64,000 nt of DNA from Phycisphaeraceae bacterium (GCA_020849625.1 JADLFV010000109.1:1-64000), one strand, 5' to 3'; positions 35,060-44,444 are shown, counted from the stretch's first letter. The notes: generated by a model from the letters alone, not told the origin. Program-made: numbers and translations.

Positions 35060-37453
35060 ATGAAATTGGCTCATCTGTTGATGGTCAGCTTCCTCGTGCT
35101 GATCACGATCACCGCGCTTGTGTTCGCCCAGGAGCAGGCTCCGCTGCCGGTAGCCCTGGATGGCAAGGTCGTCAACACGCTCGGTGCACCGGTTCCCGAA
35201 GCGGACATCGTCGTGTACGGGGCCCGCCAGGATAACTTCGTCGGCTGGATCAACACGTTGCTGGCTCAGGCCAAATCAGACAGCGAGGGGCAATTCCATA
35301 TCGAAGCCCCCAATCTTCCTGATTACGACCGCGTCCTGGTGGTGTCACGGCATGACGGACTTGCCCTGGGATCGTGGAACGGGGCCATGGCCGAGTTGCG
35401 CTACCCGGTGATGCTGCGTATGGACGAGCCGCAGCAGATCAGCGGCGTGGTGGTTGACGTTTCCGGGCAGCCGGTGGCCGGGGCCACGATCAAAGCGATG
35501 CTGCAGTGGCACACCGACGGCCGGCCGCACGTCGTGGTGGGAGACAAGTTGATTCCGGAACTGATGGTCAACAGCGATCAGCAGGGCGGCTTCGTGATCA
35601 ACGCGGTGCCCAGGGGTGCTTTGGCATCGCTTGCAGTCACCGGCCGGGGATTTGCCGGCATTGTCTGGCCCAACAGGACGCCCAGTATCCCCGCTGGATC
35701 GCAGGATACTTGCATCGAGTTAACCAGGGAGGCGACCATCAACGGCGTCGTGCAATGTCACGAGCCCGGGCAATCTGTTGCAGGCTTGCAAGTAAGCGCC
35801 CTGTTTGCGACCAGCTTTCTCAACCCCTGCCGGACGACGACAGATGCGGACGGGCACTTCACCGTCACGGGATTGCCCGCGGGCTCGGTGCAACTGGTGG
35901 TGATGTCGGAGGCACAGGACCAGGAACTGCCCCGGGTCGGCCAGGCTGAGGGTTTGACACTCCAGGCCGGCCAGGCGATGGACAATGTCACGATCGAGCT
36001 TCAGCGGGCTGCGCTGATGGTCGTATCGGTGACCAGTTGGAAAGATCAACATCCCCTGGCGGACGCGAAGATCAACGTGCGCGCGGCCAATAACAGCTAC
36101 GGTTTTGCCTGCCACACCGATCCGAATGGCACCGCTCGGATTTTCGTACTGCCTGGAAACTACCTGCTCGGCGCTGAGCATCCCATGTGCTCGCCCACAA
36201 ACAGTCAGCAACTGTGTCAGGCCACACCCGGCCAGACGCAAGAGGTGTCGCTTATATTGACCGACGCCATGATGCTGCAGGGTGAGGTGGTCAATGCTGA
36301 GGGTCAGCCCGTGCCTGATGTGGAAGTCCAGGTGGTGCCGCAAAACGGCGAGCGCTCGGTGCGCACAGATCCGCAGGGCCGATTCAGCATGCGCTGGCAG
36401 CCGGCTGAATGGGTCGAAGCCGGCACGTCCATGCTGGTGGCGCGTCACGAGGCCAGCAACAGCGCCGCCGCGGTCGTGATCGAAGATCCCGCCTTGCCCG
36501 TGAATGTGAAGCTCGAAAGCGCCTGTGCGTTCACCGGCCGCGTGCTCAACGATCAGGACCAGCCGCTGCACGGTGCGAACATCATGCTGATGATTTACGG
36601 CAGTCGCTGGGGCGCACCCCTGAGTGATCAGCGATCGATCCAGACTGATGCGGATGGACGATTCCAGCTTGCCGTGCTGCCGCTGGGCATCGAGTATCAC
36701 ATCACCGCCAGCGCCAACGGTTACGGACAGAACAATTGGCAGCAGGAAGCTTTGGACGGCGGCACAATCGACCTGGGTGAGGTCAAACTACCTCGGGCTG
36801 ATCAGAAGATTACCGGCCTCGTGGTTGACAGTGCCGGCGAACCGCTGGCCAATGTGCAGGTGCAGATCCACGGCGAGCAGCAGCCCTATCGTGATGCCAC
36901 TAGCGACAAAGACGGTCGCTTCACCATCACCGGCGTCTGCCCCGGGGGCGCCAACCTGTATGCCCACATTCAGAATCCATATCGTTACGGCCAGACCTAT
37001 GTGAATGTCGGCGGCGGCGATGAAGTGAAACTCATCGTCTCCTCCAGCGACTTATCGCAAAGGCCGGCCGCCAAGCCGCAGCCCAAGCCGTTGACCGGCC
37101 GGCAACTGCCCGACATGACCACGCTCGGCCTCGAAGCAGCGCCGCAAGGTAAGCCGGTCCTGCTGCTGTTCTTCGACGCTCGGCAGCGGCCGTCACGTCA
37201 CGCAGTCAAGCAGATTCAGGCCCAGGCCGCCGCCTCGACCAGCGCCTACTTCGCTCTCGTGCAGGTGGGACCGGTCGAAGATTCGTTGCTGGAGGGCCTT
37301 CACATCACGCTGCCGCTGGCCAGGGCCACCGAGGCGGTGGATGAAACCTGCCTGCAATGGGGTTTGCCCGCCCTGCCCTGGTACATCCTGGCCGACCCGA
37401 CCGGCAAGGTGATCCTGTCGGATTCGACGTTGACCGCCGGTGCGAAAAAGTAA
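35060..37453 (+). CDS. Secreted multi-domain protein: carboxypeptidase-regulatory-like repeats plus cysteine-less thioredoxin fold
   Basis: The 797-residue protein has a signal peptide (LAHLLMVSFLVLITITALVFA). About six CarboxypepD_reg/CnaB-like beta-sandwich repeats follow, each opening with G-x-V-x-x-x-x-G-x-P-(V/L) and closing with T-D-x-x-G-x-F. The last 130 residues are a thioredoxin-like domain (KPVLLLFFDARQRPSRHAVKQI ... GLPALPWYILADPTGKVI) in which no Cys remains at the usual CxxC site. It is co-directional with, and 87 bp from, the selenoprotein candidate, so the two may work together: one with a redox Sec, the other with a Cys-less redoxin fold. AGGAAGGGG precedes the ATG. Confidence 0.75.
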   Translation: MKLAHLLMVSFLVLITITALVFAQEQAPLPVALDGKVVNTLGAPVPEADIVVYGARQDNFVGWINTLLAQAKSDSEGQFHIEAPNLPDYDRVLVVSRHDGLALGSWNGAMAELRYPVMLRMDEPQQISGVVVDVSGQPVAGATIKAMLQWHTDGRPHVVVGDKLIPELMVNSDQQGGFVINAVPRGALASLAVTGRGFAGIVWPNRTPSIPAGSQDTCIELTREATINGVVQCHEPGQSVAGLQVSALFATSFLNPCRTTTDADGHFTVTGLPAGSVQLVVMSEAQDQELPRVGQAEGLTLQAGQAMDNVTIELQRAALMVVSVTSWKDQHPLADAKINVRAANNSYGFACHTDPNGTARIFVLPGNYLLGAEHPMCSPTNSQQLCQATPGQTQEVSLILTDAMMLQGEVVNAEGQPVPDVEVQVVPQNGERSVRTDPQGRFSMRWQPAEWVEAGTSMLVARHEASNSAAAVVIEDPALPVNVKLESACAFTGRVLNDQDQPLHGANIMLMIYGSRWGAPLSDQRSIQTDADGRFQLAVLPLGIEYHITASANGYGQNNWQQEALDGGTIDLGEVKLPRADQKITGLVVDSAGEPLANVQVQIHGEQQPYRDATSDKDGRFTITGVCPGGANLYAHIQNPYRYGQTYVNVGGGDEVKLIVSSSDLSQRPAAKPQPKPLTGRQLPDMTTLGLEAAPQGKPVLLLFFDARQRPSRHAVKQIQAQAAASTSAYFALVQVGPVEDSLLEGLHITLPLARATEAVDETCLQWGLPALPWYILADPTGKVILSDSTLTAGAKK

Positions 37454-37540
37454 TTGCTGGATTCGAGTCTTCTCGGGCCAACTTTTTCCGGATCGAAAGC
37501 CGCCGATGCGGTAACATGGTTGTGCCGTTGGAGGTCCGAG

Positions 37541-38956
37541 GTGGGTTCAACGATCCAGAAAGACTTGTTGCGCAGCTTGCCCTCGGTCGGCGAATTGTTG
37601 GCCAGTGCCCGGGCAGCGGCCTGGCTGCAACAACAGCCGCAGACGCTGGTGGCGGACTGCCTGCGGGCGGCGGTGGATCAACTGCGACAGCAGATTCTCA
37701 ATGACGGCGGCGGACGATGCGGGCCGCAGCACGTCAACGCCGATGCGGTGCTGGACCGGGCTGAACTTGAGTTGAAGCAGCGCACCCAGCCGCGCCTGCG
37801 GGCCGCCATCAATGCCACCGGCATCATTCTGCACACGGGGCTTGGTCGGGCGGTGCTGCCCGGTTGCGTGGTCGAGAGCATGGCTGCGGAACTGGATGGT
37901 TACGTGACATTGGCGGTGGATCGCCAATCGGGGTTGCGCATCAATCGCGATCAGATGGTCGAGCCGTTGCTGTGCGAATTGACCGGAGCGGAGGCGGCCA
38001 CGGTGGTCAACAACAATGCGGCTGCCACCATGCTCGTGCTCACAGCCTTGGCGGCGGGGCGCGAGGTGATCGTCTCGCGCGGCGAGCTGATCGAGATCGG
38101 CGGGGCGTTCCGCTTACCTGACGTCATGGCCCAGAGCGGCGCGCAGATGGTGGAAGTGGGCACGACCAATCGTACGCACCTGCGCGATTATGAATCGGCC
38201 ATCACCGAGCAGACCGCGCTGCTGTTCCGCGCCCATCCCAGCAATTTCCGAATCATCGGGTTCAGCAGTGCCGTGCCGGTGCCGGAACTGGCTGAGTTGG
38301 CTCATGCCCGGAAACTGGTGCTGGTCGATGACCTGGGGGCCGGTGCATTGATCGGCTTGGAGCATTTCGGTCTGCCGCATGAGCCGACGATGGCTGAGTC
38401 GATCGCAGCTGGTGCGGACGTGGCCTTAGCAAGTGCCGACAAACTGATCGGGGCCGGGCAGGGCGGCATCATCGTGGGCAAGCGCGGGCTGATCGAGAAA
38501 ATCCGCAAACACCCGCTGGCCCGGGCGTTCCGCGCGGACAAGACCTGCCTGATGGCCATGGAGCGCACGCTGCCGCTGTTCCGCGACATCGAGCGGCTCA
38601 AGCGCGATCATCCGCTCTATCGCATGCTGGCCACCCCGATGTCCGAACTGAACCACCGGGCTGAGGCGCTGGCAGCCCAACTGAAGCAAGTTGCACCCGC
38701 AGCGGAGGTCCAGGTCAGCGACGACGTCGGCTACCTCGGGTCCGGCTCACTGCCCACCGAAGCATTGCCCACGCGCGTGGTCACCATTCGCAGCGCAAAT
38801 CTCAAAGCCGATCCCCTGGCCAAAGCGTTGCGATTGGATGAAACCTGTGTATTCACCCGCCTGGCTGGCGACGCGGTGGTCATGGACATGCGCACCATCA
38901 CCGACGCGCAGATCGAGCTTATTGCCGCCGCCGTGGCTCGTGTACTTTCAATGTGA
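37541..38956 (+). CDS. selA: L-seryl-tRNA(Sec) selenium transferase
   Basis: SelA converts Ser-tRNA(Sec) to Sec-tRNA(Sec) with selenophosphate. The 471-residue PLP enzyme shows INATGIILHTGLGRA, VNNNAAATML, SRGELIEIGGAFRLPD, VGTTNRTHLRDYE, FRAHPSNF, DDLGAGAL and the PLP lysine K301 in SADKLIGAGQGGIIVGK. I start it at the GTG at 37541, which has GGAGG 5 nt before and gives the typical N-terminus (IQKDLLRSLPSV); the open frame upstream is unrelated. selB follows after 12 nt. Confidence 0.95.
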   Translation: MGSTIQKDLLRSLPSVGELLASARAAAWLQQQPQTLVADCLRAAVDQLRQQILNDGGGRCGPQHVNADAVLDRAELELKQRTQPRLRAAINATGIILHTGLGRAVLPGCVVESMAAELDGYVTLAVDRQSGLRINRDQMVEPLLCELTGAEAATVVNNNAAATMLVLTALAAGREVIVSRGELIEIGGAFRLPDVMAQSGAQMVEVGTTNRTHLRDYESAITEQTALLFRAHPSNFRIIGFSSAVPVPELAELAHARKLVLVDDLGAGALIGLEHFGLPHEPTMAESIAAGADVALASADKLIGAGQGGIIVGKRGLIEKIRKHPLARAFRADKTCLMAMERTLPLFRDIERLKRDHPLYRMLATPMSELNHRAEALAAQLKQVAPAAEVQVSDDVGYLGSGSLPTEALPTRVVTIRSANLKADPLAKALRLDETCVFTRLAGDAVVMDMRTITDAQIELIAAAVARVLSM

Positions 38957-38968
38957 CCAGCCAACGTC

Positions 38969-40957
38969 ATGGCGCGAAAAAATATCATGCTGGGCACCGC
39001 CGGCCATGTCGATCACGGCAAGACGGCCCTGGTGAAGCTGTTGACCGGCTGCGACACCGATCGCCTGGCGGAGGAAAAACGCCGCGGACTCACCATCGAA
39101 CTGGGTTTCGCTCCCTGTCGCATGGCGGACGATCGCATCGTGGGCATCGTCGACGTCCCCGGGCATGTCTCGTTCATCCGCCAGATGGTGGCCGGGGCGC
39201 ACGGCGTTGACGTGATGATCCTGGTGGTCGCGGCAGACGACGGCGTGATGCCGCAGACGCGCGAACACCTGGACGTACTCACCTTCATGGGCGCCCGGCA
39301 CGGCGTCATTGCCCTGACCAAGATCGACATGGTCGATGCGCAGATGCGCGAGCTGGCCGTGCAGGATGTGCAGCAGTTCGTGCAGGGCACATTCCTGGCC
39401 GACGCGCCAATCTGTCCGCTGTCCAACATCACGGGCGAGGGATTCGATGGTTTCTTCGAGGCACTCGGTCAACAGGTACAGGCGTGTCAGCCGCGCGTGA
39501 CACATGGACCGTACAGGCAGTGGGTCGAACGTTCGTTTACAGCCCACGGCTTTGGTGTGGTGGCATCGGGGGTGCCATGTGCCGGGCGGGTGCAGGTGGG
39601 TGATTGCCTGCGCGTGCTGCCGGGCGATCGCCGCGGGCGGGTGCGATACCTACAGGTTTACGGTGAAAATTCCGATGCAGCCCAGGCCGGCGAATGTGTG
39701 GCGGTCAATCTGGCGGACCTCGAACTTGACGACACGCCGCGCGGCGTGCTGCTGACTGACTCGCCGACACTTGGTCTGGTGCAGCGCTGTGCGGTGCGTC
39801 TGCGCCTGCTGGATCGCATGCGCCGGCCGATCAAGGATGGTGCGGAAGTTCACCTGCATGTGGGCACCGCCCATTGCCAGGCAACGCTGGTTCCGTTGGA
39901 AGCTGATCCGTTGGCGCCGGGCGCTGACACGCTGGCACAACTTCGCCTGGATCGACCGCTGCCGCTGGCGCCGGGGGACCGCTTCGTGGTGCGCTCTCAT
40001 GTGGAGGAGGAGGGCGGGCTGACCACCATCGGCGGCGGGCGCGTGCTTGACACCTCGGAAAGAAGATTCCGTCGCCAACGTGTGGAAACGATTTCACCAT
40101 TGCTGGAGCGGGAAAAAACAATCGATGACCCCCCGTTGTGGTGCCTGACTATGCTGATCGAGGCCGCCGGGCCGCGGACGGTGCAGGAGCTGGCCTCTGC
40201 CGCGCATCTGTTGCCCGATGAGGCAGACACCCACGTGCGCCGACTATGCGAACAGGGACAGGTGGTGCTGCTCGACAATAAACGCTTCATGGCCCAGCGC
40301 ACGATTGACCAGACCATGATGCGCATGGCCGATCACCTTAAGCAGGCGCACCAGGCTCATCCCGAGCAACTGGGGGTGAACGCCGGGGAACTGCTCCAGG
40401 CGCTGGCGTGCGATACGGCGGTTTTCGATGCGGCGGAGTCTGACCTGATCAGGCGCAGTATGGTGGTGCGACAAGGTGAACTGTTGGCCTTGGCCGAGCA
40501 TCGGCCGCGCATGGATGAGGGCGAGCGACGCCTGCTCGAACAACTGGCCGAAGCGTTTCGTAAGGATCACAGCATGCCGCGGCGTCCGGCCGATCTGGCC
40601 GAAGCGCTGAAACAGCCGGAGAAGAAGGTGCGGCAAATGATCCAGGTGCTTGCCGATCGCGGCGATCTGGTTCACCTGAGCGAGCAGATCTTCATGCACC
40701 GGGATGCGGTGGCTGCCGCCGAGGCTGTGGTGAGAACGCTCTTTGCACAGGCGGATTCCGGGCATTCCGCAACTTCCGGCACTTCCGGGGGCGGGGGTGA
40801 GGGGCGATTTACCACGGCTGAGTTTCGCAATGCCTTGGGTGCCAGTCGCAAATATGCCATTCCATTGCTGGACCATTTTGACCGCACGCGGTTGACGATC
40901 CGTCACGGCAGTGTGCGCACACCGGGGGTTTTGGTGCGAAACAATTCGCCACAATAG
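38969..40957 (+). CDS. selB: Selenocysteine-specific elongation factor
   Basis: A 662-residue translational GTPase that carries Sec-tRNA to UGA codons marked by a SECIS. GTAGHVDHGKT (9-19), DVPGHVSF, and TKID are the G motifs; then come EF-Tu-like domains II/III and a C-terminal array of winged helices ending in the typical FTTAEFRNALGASRKYAIPLLDHFDR that binds the SECIS. A low-complexity stretch before the last winged helix (HSATSGTSGGGG) is encoded by tandem TTCCGG units including one CTTCCGGGGG, and looks inserted. It lies between selA and selD. Confidence 0.95.
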   Translation: MARKNIMLGTAGHVDHGKTALVKLLTGCDTDRLAEEKRRGLTIELGFAPCRMADDRIVGIVDVPGHVSFIRQMVAGAHGVDVMILVVAADDGVMPQTREHLDVLTFMGARHGVIALTKIDMVDAQMRELAVQDVQQFVQGTFLADAPICPLSNITGEGFDGFFEALGQQVQACQPRVTHGPYRQWVERSFTAHGFGVVASGVPCAGRVQVGDCLRVLPGDRRGRVRYLQVYGENSDAAQAGECVAVNLADLELDDTPRGVLLTDSPTLGLVQRCAVRLRLLDRMRRPIKDGAEVHLHVGTAHCQATLVPLEADPLAPGADTLAQLRLDRPLPLAPGDRFVVRSHVEEEGGLTTIGGGRVLDTSERRFRRQRVETISPLLEREKTIDDPPLWCLTMLIEAAGPRTVQELASAAHLLPDEADTHVRRLCEQGQVVLLDNKRFMAQRTIDQTMMRMADHLKQAHQAHPEQLGVNAGELLQALACDTAVFDAAESDLIRRSMVVRQGELLALAEHRPRMDEGERRLLEQLAEAFRKDHSMPRRPADLAEALKQPEKKVRQMIQVLADRGDLVHLSEQIFMHRDAVAAAEAVVRTLFAQADSGHSATSGTSGGGGEGRFTTAEFRNALGASRKYAIPLLDHFDRTRLTIRHGSVRTPGVLVRNNSPQ

Positions 40958-41046
40958 GATTGTGCCGCGCAGCCTGTGCAGTAGAATGGACGGGTTCGCA
41001 GCGAGGTGTTTCACGCCCGAAGCCCGCAGCCTGTCCGGTGCAAAAC

Positions 41047-42612
41047 ATGACCGTGGATATCCAAAAACGCCGTCGTGTCATGGCTCGTTCCCGTGAACTT
41101 GGTCACTGCATCTGCGATCCGCGGAGACCGTGCCCGTGTGACGTGTTCACTTCGCAGGGCATCTGTCCCTGTGCCGGCGAGCGGCCGGATCCGGTGCCCG
41201 CCGAGCAGGTGCGCTTGACGGAATTGGTGCGCAATGCCGGCTGCGCATCCAAGATCGCGCCGGGTGATCTGGAGGAGATCCTGTCGCGCCTGCCAGCGGT
41301 GGATGATCCACGCGTGCTGTGCGGCGTGGCGGCTGGTGACGATGCGGGGGTGTATCAGCTTGACGGGAAATGCCTGGTGCAGACGGTGGATGTCATGACG
41401 CCGTGCGTGGATGACGCCCGCACCTTCGGACGGATTTGTGCCGCCAACTGCGTGTCGGATGTGTATGCCATGGGTGGCACACCGTTGACCGCGCTGAGCA
41501 TCTTGGCGTTTCCCAGCGAAACGATGTCGAGCCAGATCATGTACGAAATGCTGGCCGGGGCAATGGAAGTGCTGGCTGAGGCCGAGGTGGCGCTGATCGG
41601 CGGGCACAGCATCAAGGACGAGCAGATCATGCTCGGCTTCGCCATCACCGGCACCGTCGATCCGCAACACGTCACCGAGCGCGGCAAGGCGGCCGTGGGC
41701 GATGTGCTGGTGCTGACCAAGCCGCTGGGCAGCGGCGTGCTCAACTTCGCCAAACAGATCGGCCGCGCTCATGAAGCGGGACTGCGCCAGGCCGAGCAAT
41801 CGATGGCCATGTTGAACCGCGTTGCTTCACAGGCTATGACCCGCTGCAATGCCACGGCCTGCACCGATATCACCGGCTTCGGCCTGTTCGGGCACCTGGC
41901 GGGTATGGTGCGGCACTCGAAGGTTACTGCTCGCATTGACGTGGAGCATTTGCCGGCTTTCGATGGGGCACTGGCATTGCTGGCTGGCAACGTCATCCCC
42001 GGAACGATTGAACGCAACAGTGAATACGTCGGCGATGACCTGGTGCGTGAACCGGGCACCGATGAATCGCACGTGCTGCTGGGGCTGGACGCTCAGACCT
42101 CTGGCGGCCTGCTGATCGCCATCAGCCCAGCGCGGGTGGACGAACTGTTGAATCTGCTGGCCGAAGGCGGTGTCAGCGGCCACGTCATCGGGCGCGTCAG
42201 CGAAGCTTCGCAGGGTCGTATCATCGCTGCCGGCAGTGGGGCGGTGGTGAGTGAGAGAGTGATTGCTCGTCGTGAACCTGCGCCGGCAGTCGTGCCGGAA
42301 GCGGCCGGTACGAGCATTGCGGAGGCTCGGCGTTCGTTCGGATCGCTGATGCGCAGCACGGCTCAAGCGGGAGCGGTGGATCAGAAGACCAAGGCACTGA
42401 TCAATATCGCGCTGGTGACCATCCAGCGTTGCGGGCCATGTTTGCTGTCGCATCTGGCCAAGGCGCGCACATTGGGCATTGCGCAGGAGCAGATCGACGA
42501 GGCCATCTGGTGCGCCATCGCCATGGGCGGCGCGTGCGTCAAAGTGTTTTATGATGAGCTGATGCAGTCGCAGGCCGAAGCCGACAAAGGCACTGGCAAA
42601 TCCTGCTGTTGA
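41047..42612 (+). CDS. selD: Selenide, water dikinase fused to a Cys-rich N-terminal and an AhpD-like C-terminal domain
   Basis: The 521-residue protein makes selenophosphate. The central AIR-synthase-like core has the active pair C66/K69 (NAGCASKI), GDDAGVY, LVQTVDVMTP, NCVSDVYAMGG, GGHSIKD and the GFGLFGH motif; catalytic position 17-equivalent is Cys, not Sec. Two additions are unusual. Residues 20-45 carry six cysteines as C-x-C, C-x-C, C-x-C (CICDPRRPCPC, CPCAGE). The last 100 residues form an AhpD/carboxymuconolactone-decarboxylase-like helical domain with CGPC (462-465), H469 and a KSCC end. Both suggest an attached redox function. I start at ATG 41047; ATG 41080 is an alternative. Confidence 0.85.
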   Translation: MTVDIQKRRRVMARSRELGHCICDPRRPCPCDVFTSQGICPCAGERPDPVPAEQVRLTELVRNAGCASKIAPGDLEEILSRLPAVDDPRVLCGVAAGDDAGVYQLDGKCLVQTVDVMTPCVDDARTFGRICAANCVSDVYAMGGTPLTALSILAFPSETMSSQIMYEMLAGAMEVLAEAEVALIGGHSIKDEQIMLGFAITGTVDPQHVTERGKAAVGDVLVLTKPLGSGVLNFAKQIGRAHEAGLRQAEQSMAMLNRVASQAMTRCNATACTDITGFGLFGHLAGMVRHSKVTARIDVEHLPAFDGALALLAGNVIPGTIERNSEYVGDDLVREPGTDESHVLLGLDAQTSGGLLIAISPARVDELLNLLAEGGVSGHVIGRVSEASQGRIIAAGSGAVVSERVIARREPAPAVVPEAAGTSIAEARRSFGSLMRSTAQAGAVDQKTKALINIALVTIQRCGPCLLSHLAKARTLGIAQEQIDEAIWCAIAMGGACVKVFYDELMQSQAEADKGTGKSCC

Positions 42613-42624
42613 CAGGCAACGCGA

Positions 42625-43488
42625 TCAAGCTTCGGTAGCGGAGGCAGGCAGGTGCTTCTGCGGCGATTCCGGTTCGCGCCCGGCGATGGTCACCGTGATG
42701 GCGGGGCAATTGGTGCATTCCAGGCAGCGCACGCACGAGCCGTTGTTGATCGACTGGTCCAGCTTCACGTCGTACTTGCACCGGCTGCGGCAGAGATTGC
42801 ATTCCGTGCAGCGGCCGGCGTTGTAGTGCAGGTAAAGCAGGCTGCCTCGATTGAACAGGGCAAAGATCCCGCCCAGCGGGCAGAGCACCCGGCACCACGG
42901 CCGATAGGTGAACAGGGCCAGACCCAGAACCAGGATCGTCACCGTGATCTTGATGGTGTTGGGGATAAACAACTGGCCGCGATAGATTGACTGGCCCATC
43001 GCCCCTTCAAGGGCCCCGGCTGGACAGACGTTGCAGAAAAACAGCCAGTGCTCTGCGCCCAGCAGTACCGGCACGATCAGCACCAATCCGATCAATGTCA
43101 GGTATCTGCCATGGCCCATCCACGACGGCAGCGAAAACTTGGGCGTGGGAATCCTGGCTAGCAGATCCTGCATGAAGCCGAAGGGACATGCCCAACCACA
43201 TACGGCCGTGCCCACCAGCGCCCCGACCACCACCAGCACGCCGATGGCCATCAGCGGGATCACGTGCACGGCCGCGAACTGAGCCATTAGACCGATAGGG
43301 CACGCCACTGTCGCCAGCGGGCAGGCATAACAGTGAAAGACACAGCCGGGCACCGCGTGCCAACGCAGCATCAGGGGATCGAGCCACACCGCTAGAAAAC
43401 CGGTCTGCACCCATGGTCGGATGCGGGCAAGGTTCCAGCGTCGCTGTTTTGTGATATTTGCGATCATTGGTCTGGCCATGGCACGCAT
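42625..43488 (-). CDS. Polyferredoxin-type membrane protein (NapH/YccM-like 4Fe-4S protein)
   Basis: A 287-residue membrane protein with about five helices. It has cytoplasm-facing cluster motifs CGWACPFGFMQDLL and CRVLCPLGGIF, cysteine groups CVFHCYACPLATVACP and CNVCPAG, and a C-terminal 2x[4Fe-4S] ferredoxin-like part (CTECNLCRSRCKYD, CVRCLECTNCP). This family passes electrons from quinol or ferredoxin across or along the membrane. It could supply low-potential electrons to the reductase operon 9 kb away, but that is inference. It converges on selD (12 bp apart). The start is uncertain among ATGs at 43488, 43479 and 43467. Confidence 0.8.
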   Translation of the reverse strand: MRAMARPMIANITKQRRWNLARIRPWVQTGFLAVWLDPLMLRWHAVPGCVFHCYACPLATVACPIGLMAQFAAVHVIPLMAIGVLVVVGALVGTAVCGWACPFGFMQDLLARIPTPKFSLPSWMGHGRYLTLIGLVLIVPVLLGAEHWLFFCNVCPAGALEGAMGQSIYRGQLFIPNTIKITVTILVLGLALFTYRPWCRVLCPLGGIFALFNRGSLLYLHYNAGRCTECNLCRSRCKYDVKLDQSINNGSCVRCLECTNCPAITVTIAGREPESPQKHLPASATEA

Positions 43489-43507
43489 GACCCGAGGATT
43501 ACTTGAC

Positions 43508-43855
43508 TCACGTCGGGCAAAAGTCATCCTGGGTCTGATCGTCATTCTTGAACGCGGCTTGAGCATCGCCGTCATTCTGATTATTCAGCAGAGACACGAT
43601 GGTCTGATCCAGAGCAGACGGGGCCGGCTCCGTTCGGCGCGGCCCGCCCACCGTGACCGCCTGATTCAAACGCCATTCCGAGATCTTCACCGAGCCATCC
43701 CGGAACACATCATGCACACGACTCGGCGCCACGCCCGCCAGCAGCAGCCCCAGTCCCGCCAGCGCTATCGCCAACCACCAGGGACGCCGCCCCGTGGGAT
43801 GAGCCCAGCGATCGATCGGAGGTTGTGGTTTGATGCGCAGACGTTTGCGGGTCAT
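43508..43855 (-). CDS. Small single-helix membrane protein of unknown function
   Basis: The 115-residue protein has a basic N-terminus (TRKRLRIKPQPPIDRW), one transmembrane helix (WWLAIALAGLGLLLAGVAP) and a polar outer domain with an acidic, Gln/Asn-rich tail. AAAAGGGA precedes the ATG. It is 20 bp upstream of the polyferredoxin gene, so the two are likely one operon and it may be an accessory subunit. tRNA-Sec lies just upstream. I do not recognise the family. Confidence 0.6.
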   Translation of the reverse strand: MTRKRLRIKPQPPIDRWAHPTGRRPWWLAIALAGLGLLLAGVAPSRVHDVFRDGSVKISEWRLNQAVTVGGPRRTEPAPSALDQTIVSLLNNQNDGDAQAAFKNDDQTQDDFCPT

Positions 43856-43916
43856 CCGAAATCCCTTTTCAACTCACCATTGGTCGGCTCGTATTCGGTC
43901 CACCGCGCTGCGGGAA

Positions 43917-44010
43917 CGGAGGTGCATGGGAATCGAACCCACCCGGGACTCATTCAAGCCCCACACTGGTTTTGAAGACCAGGAGCGTCACCAGACCGCC
44001 GGGCACCTCC
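43917..44010 (-). tRNA. selC: tRNA-Sec (anticodon UCA)
   Basis: Read on the minus strand: 8-bp acceptor stem GGAGGTGC/GCACCTCC with discriminator G, anticodon stem CTGG/CCAG around CTTCAAAA with anticodon TCA, a long variable arm (GTGGGGCTTGAATGAGTCC region) and a GGTTCGATTCC T-loop. The 94-nt length, UCA anticodon and 8-bp acceptor identify selenocysteine tRNA. CCA is not encoded. It completes the selA/selB/selD set 1.3 kb away. Confidence 0.92.
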
Positions 44011-44085
44011 AGCAGATCGGCTTCATGATACCACCCTGCTGCAGAATCCGTTTACTTATCTCGTCGTGACCTGACGAACTGCGAC

Positions 44086-44280
44086 TCAGTATCTGAGAGT
44101 CGCAAATCTGCATCGGTGGAAGATAAAAATCAGAGTGACGACGCTCAGCAGCAAGATGGCGGCGCTCGGATCGGACACGGGTATGCCGGCCAGGCGCGGG
44201 GCTTCGTGGAAGGCCAGGTCGGTGTTGGTGCTGAATCCCCAGCGGTGGCGAAATAGATCACACACGTCGGGAAACGTCAA
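44086..44280 (-). pseudogene. Remnant of a dockerin-like/PEP-CTERM protein C-terminus
   Basis: The minus-strand frame gives WGFSTNTDLAFHEAPRLAG then IPVSDPSAAILLLSVVTLIF and a basic end. It lines up with the C-termini of the proteins at 19-23 kb (NWGFGAGPDLALDQALEQAG, then AIPEPAGLAVLGVGSLLLVRRR): W-G-F, D-L-A, AG-I, a degenerate S-D-P for P-E-P, hydrophobic helix, R. The dockerin part upstream is unreadable and there is no plausible start. A decayed copy near the island's right edge. Confidence 0.55.
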
Positions 44281-44444
44281 GCATGAACTGACATCGGCTG
44301 TGGTTTATTCGGCTACCGCTCCATCACTTCTGCCCTGGTCATCTGCCGCATTCGGTTCTGGGCGAACAGACTGTTCCACATGAAGTTGTAGAGGGCCATG
44401 GACATAGCTTCAGCGTTGGAACGTGCGGTAGCTGACGATCGAGA

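Noticed and set aside
42610-42612. Sec at the SelD C-terminus after KSCC
   Set aside because: The continuation is low-quality and overlaps the end of the convergent polyferredoxin gene; a plain stop is simpler.
41047-42612. SelD itself as a selenoprotein
   Set aside because: The catalytic position is a TGC cysteine (C66), not TGA.
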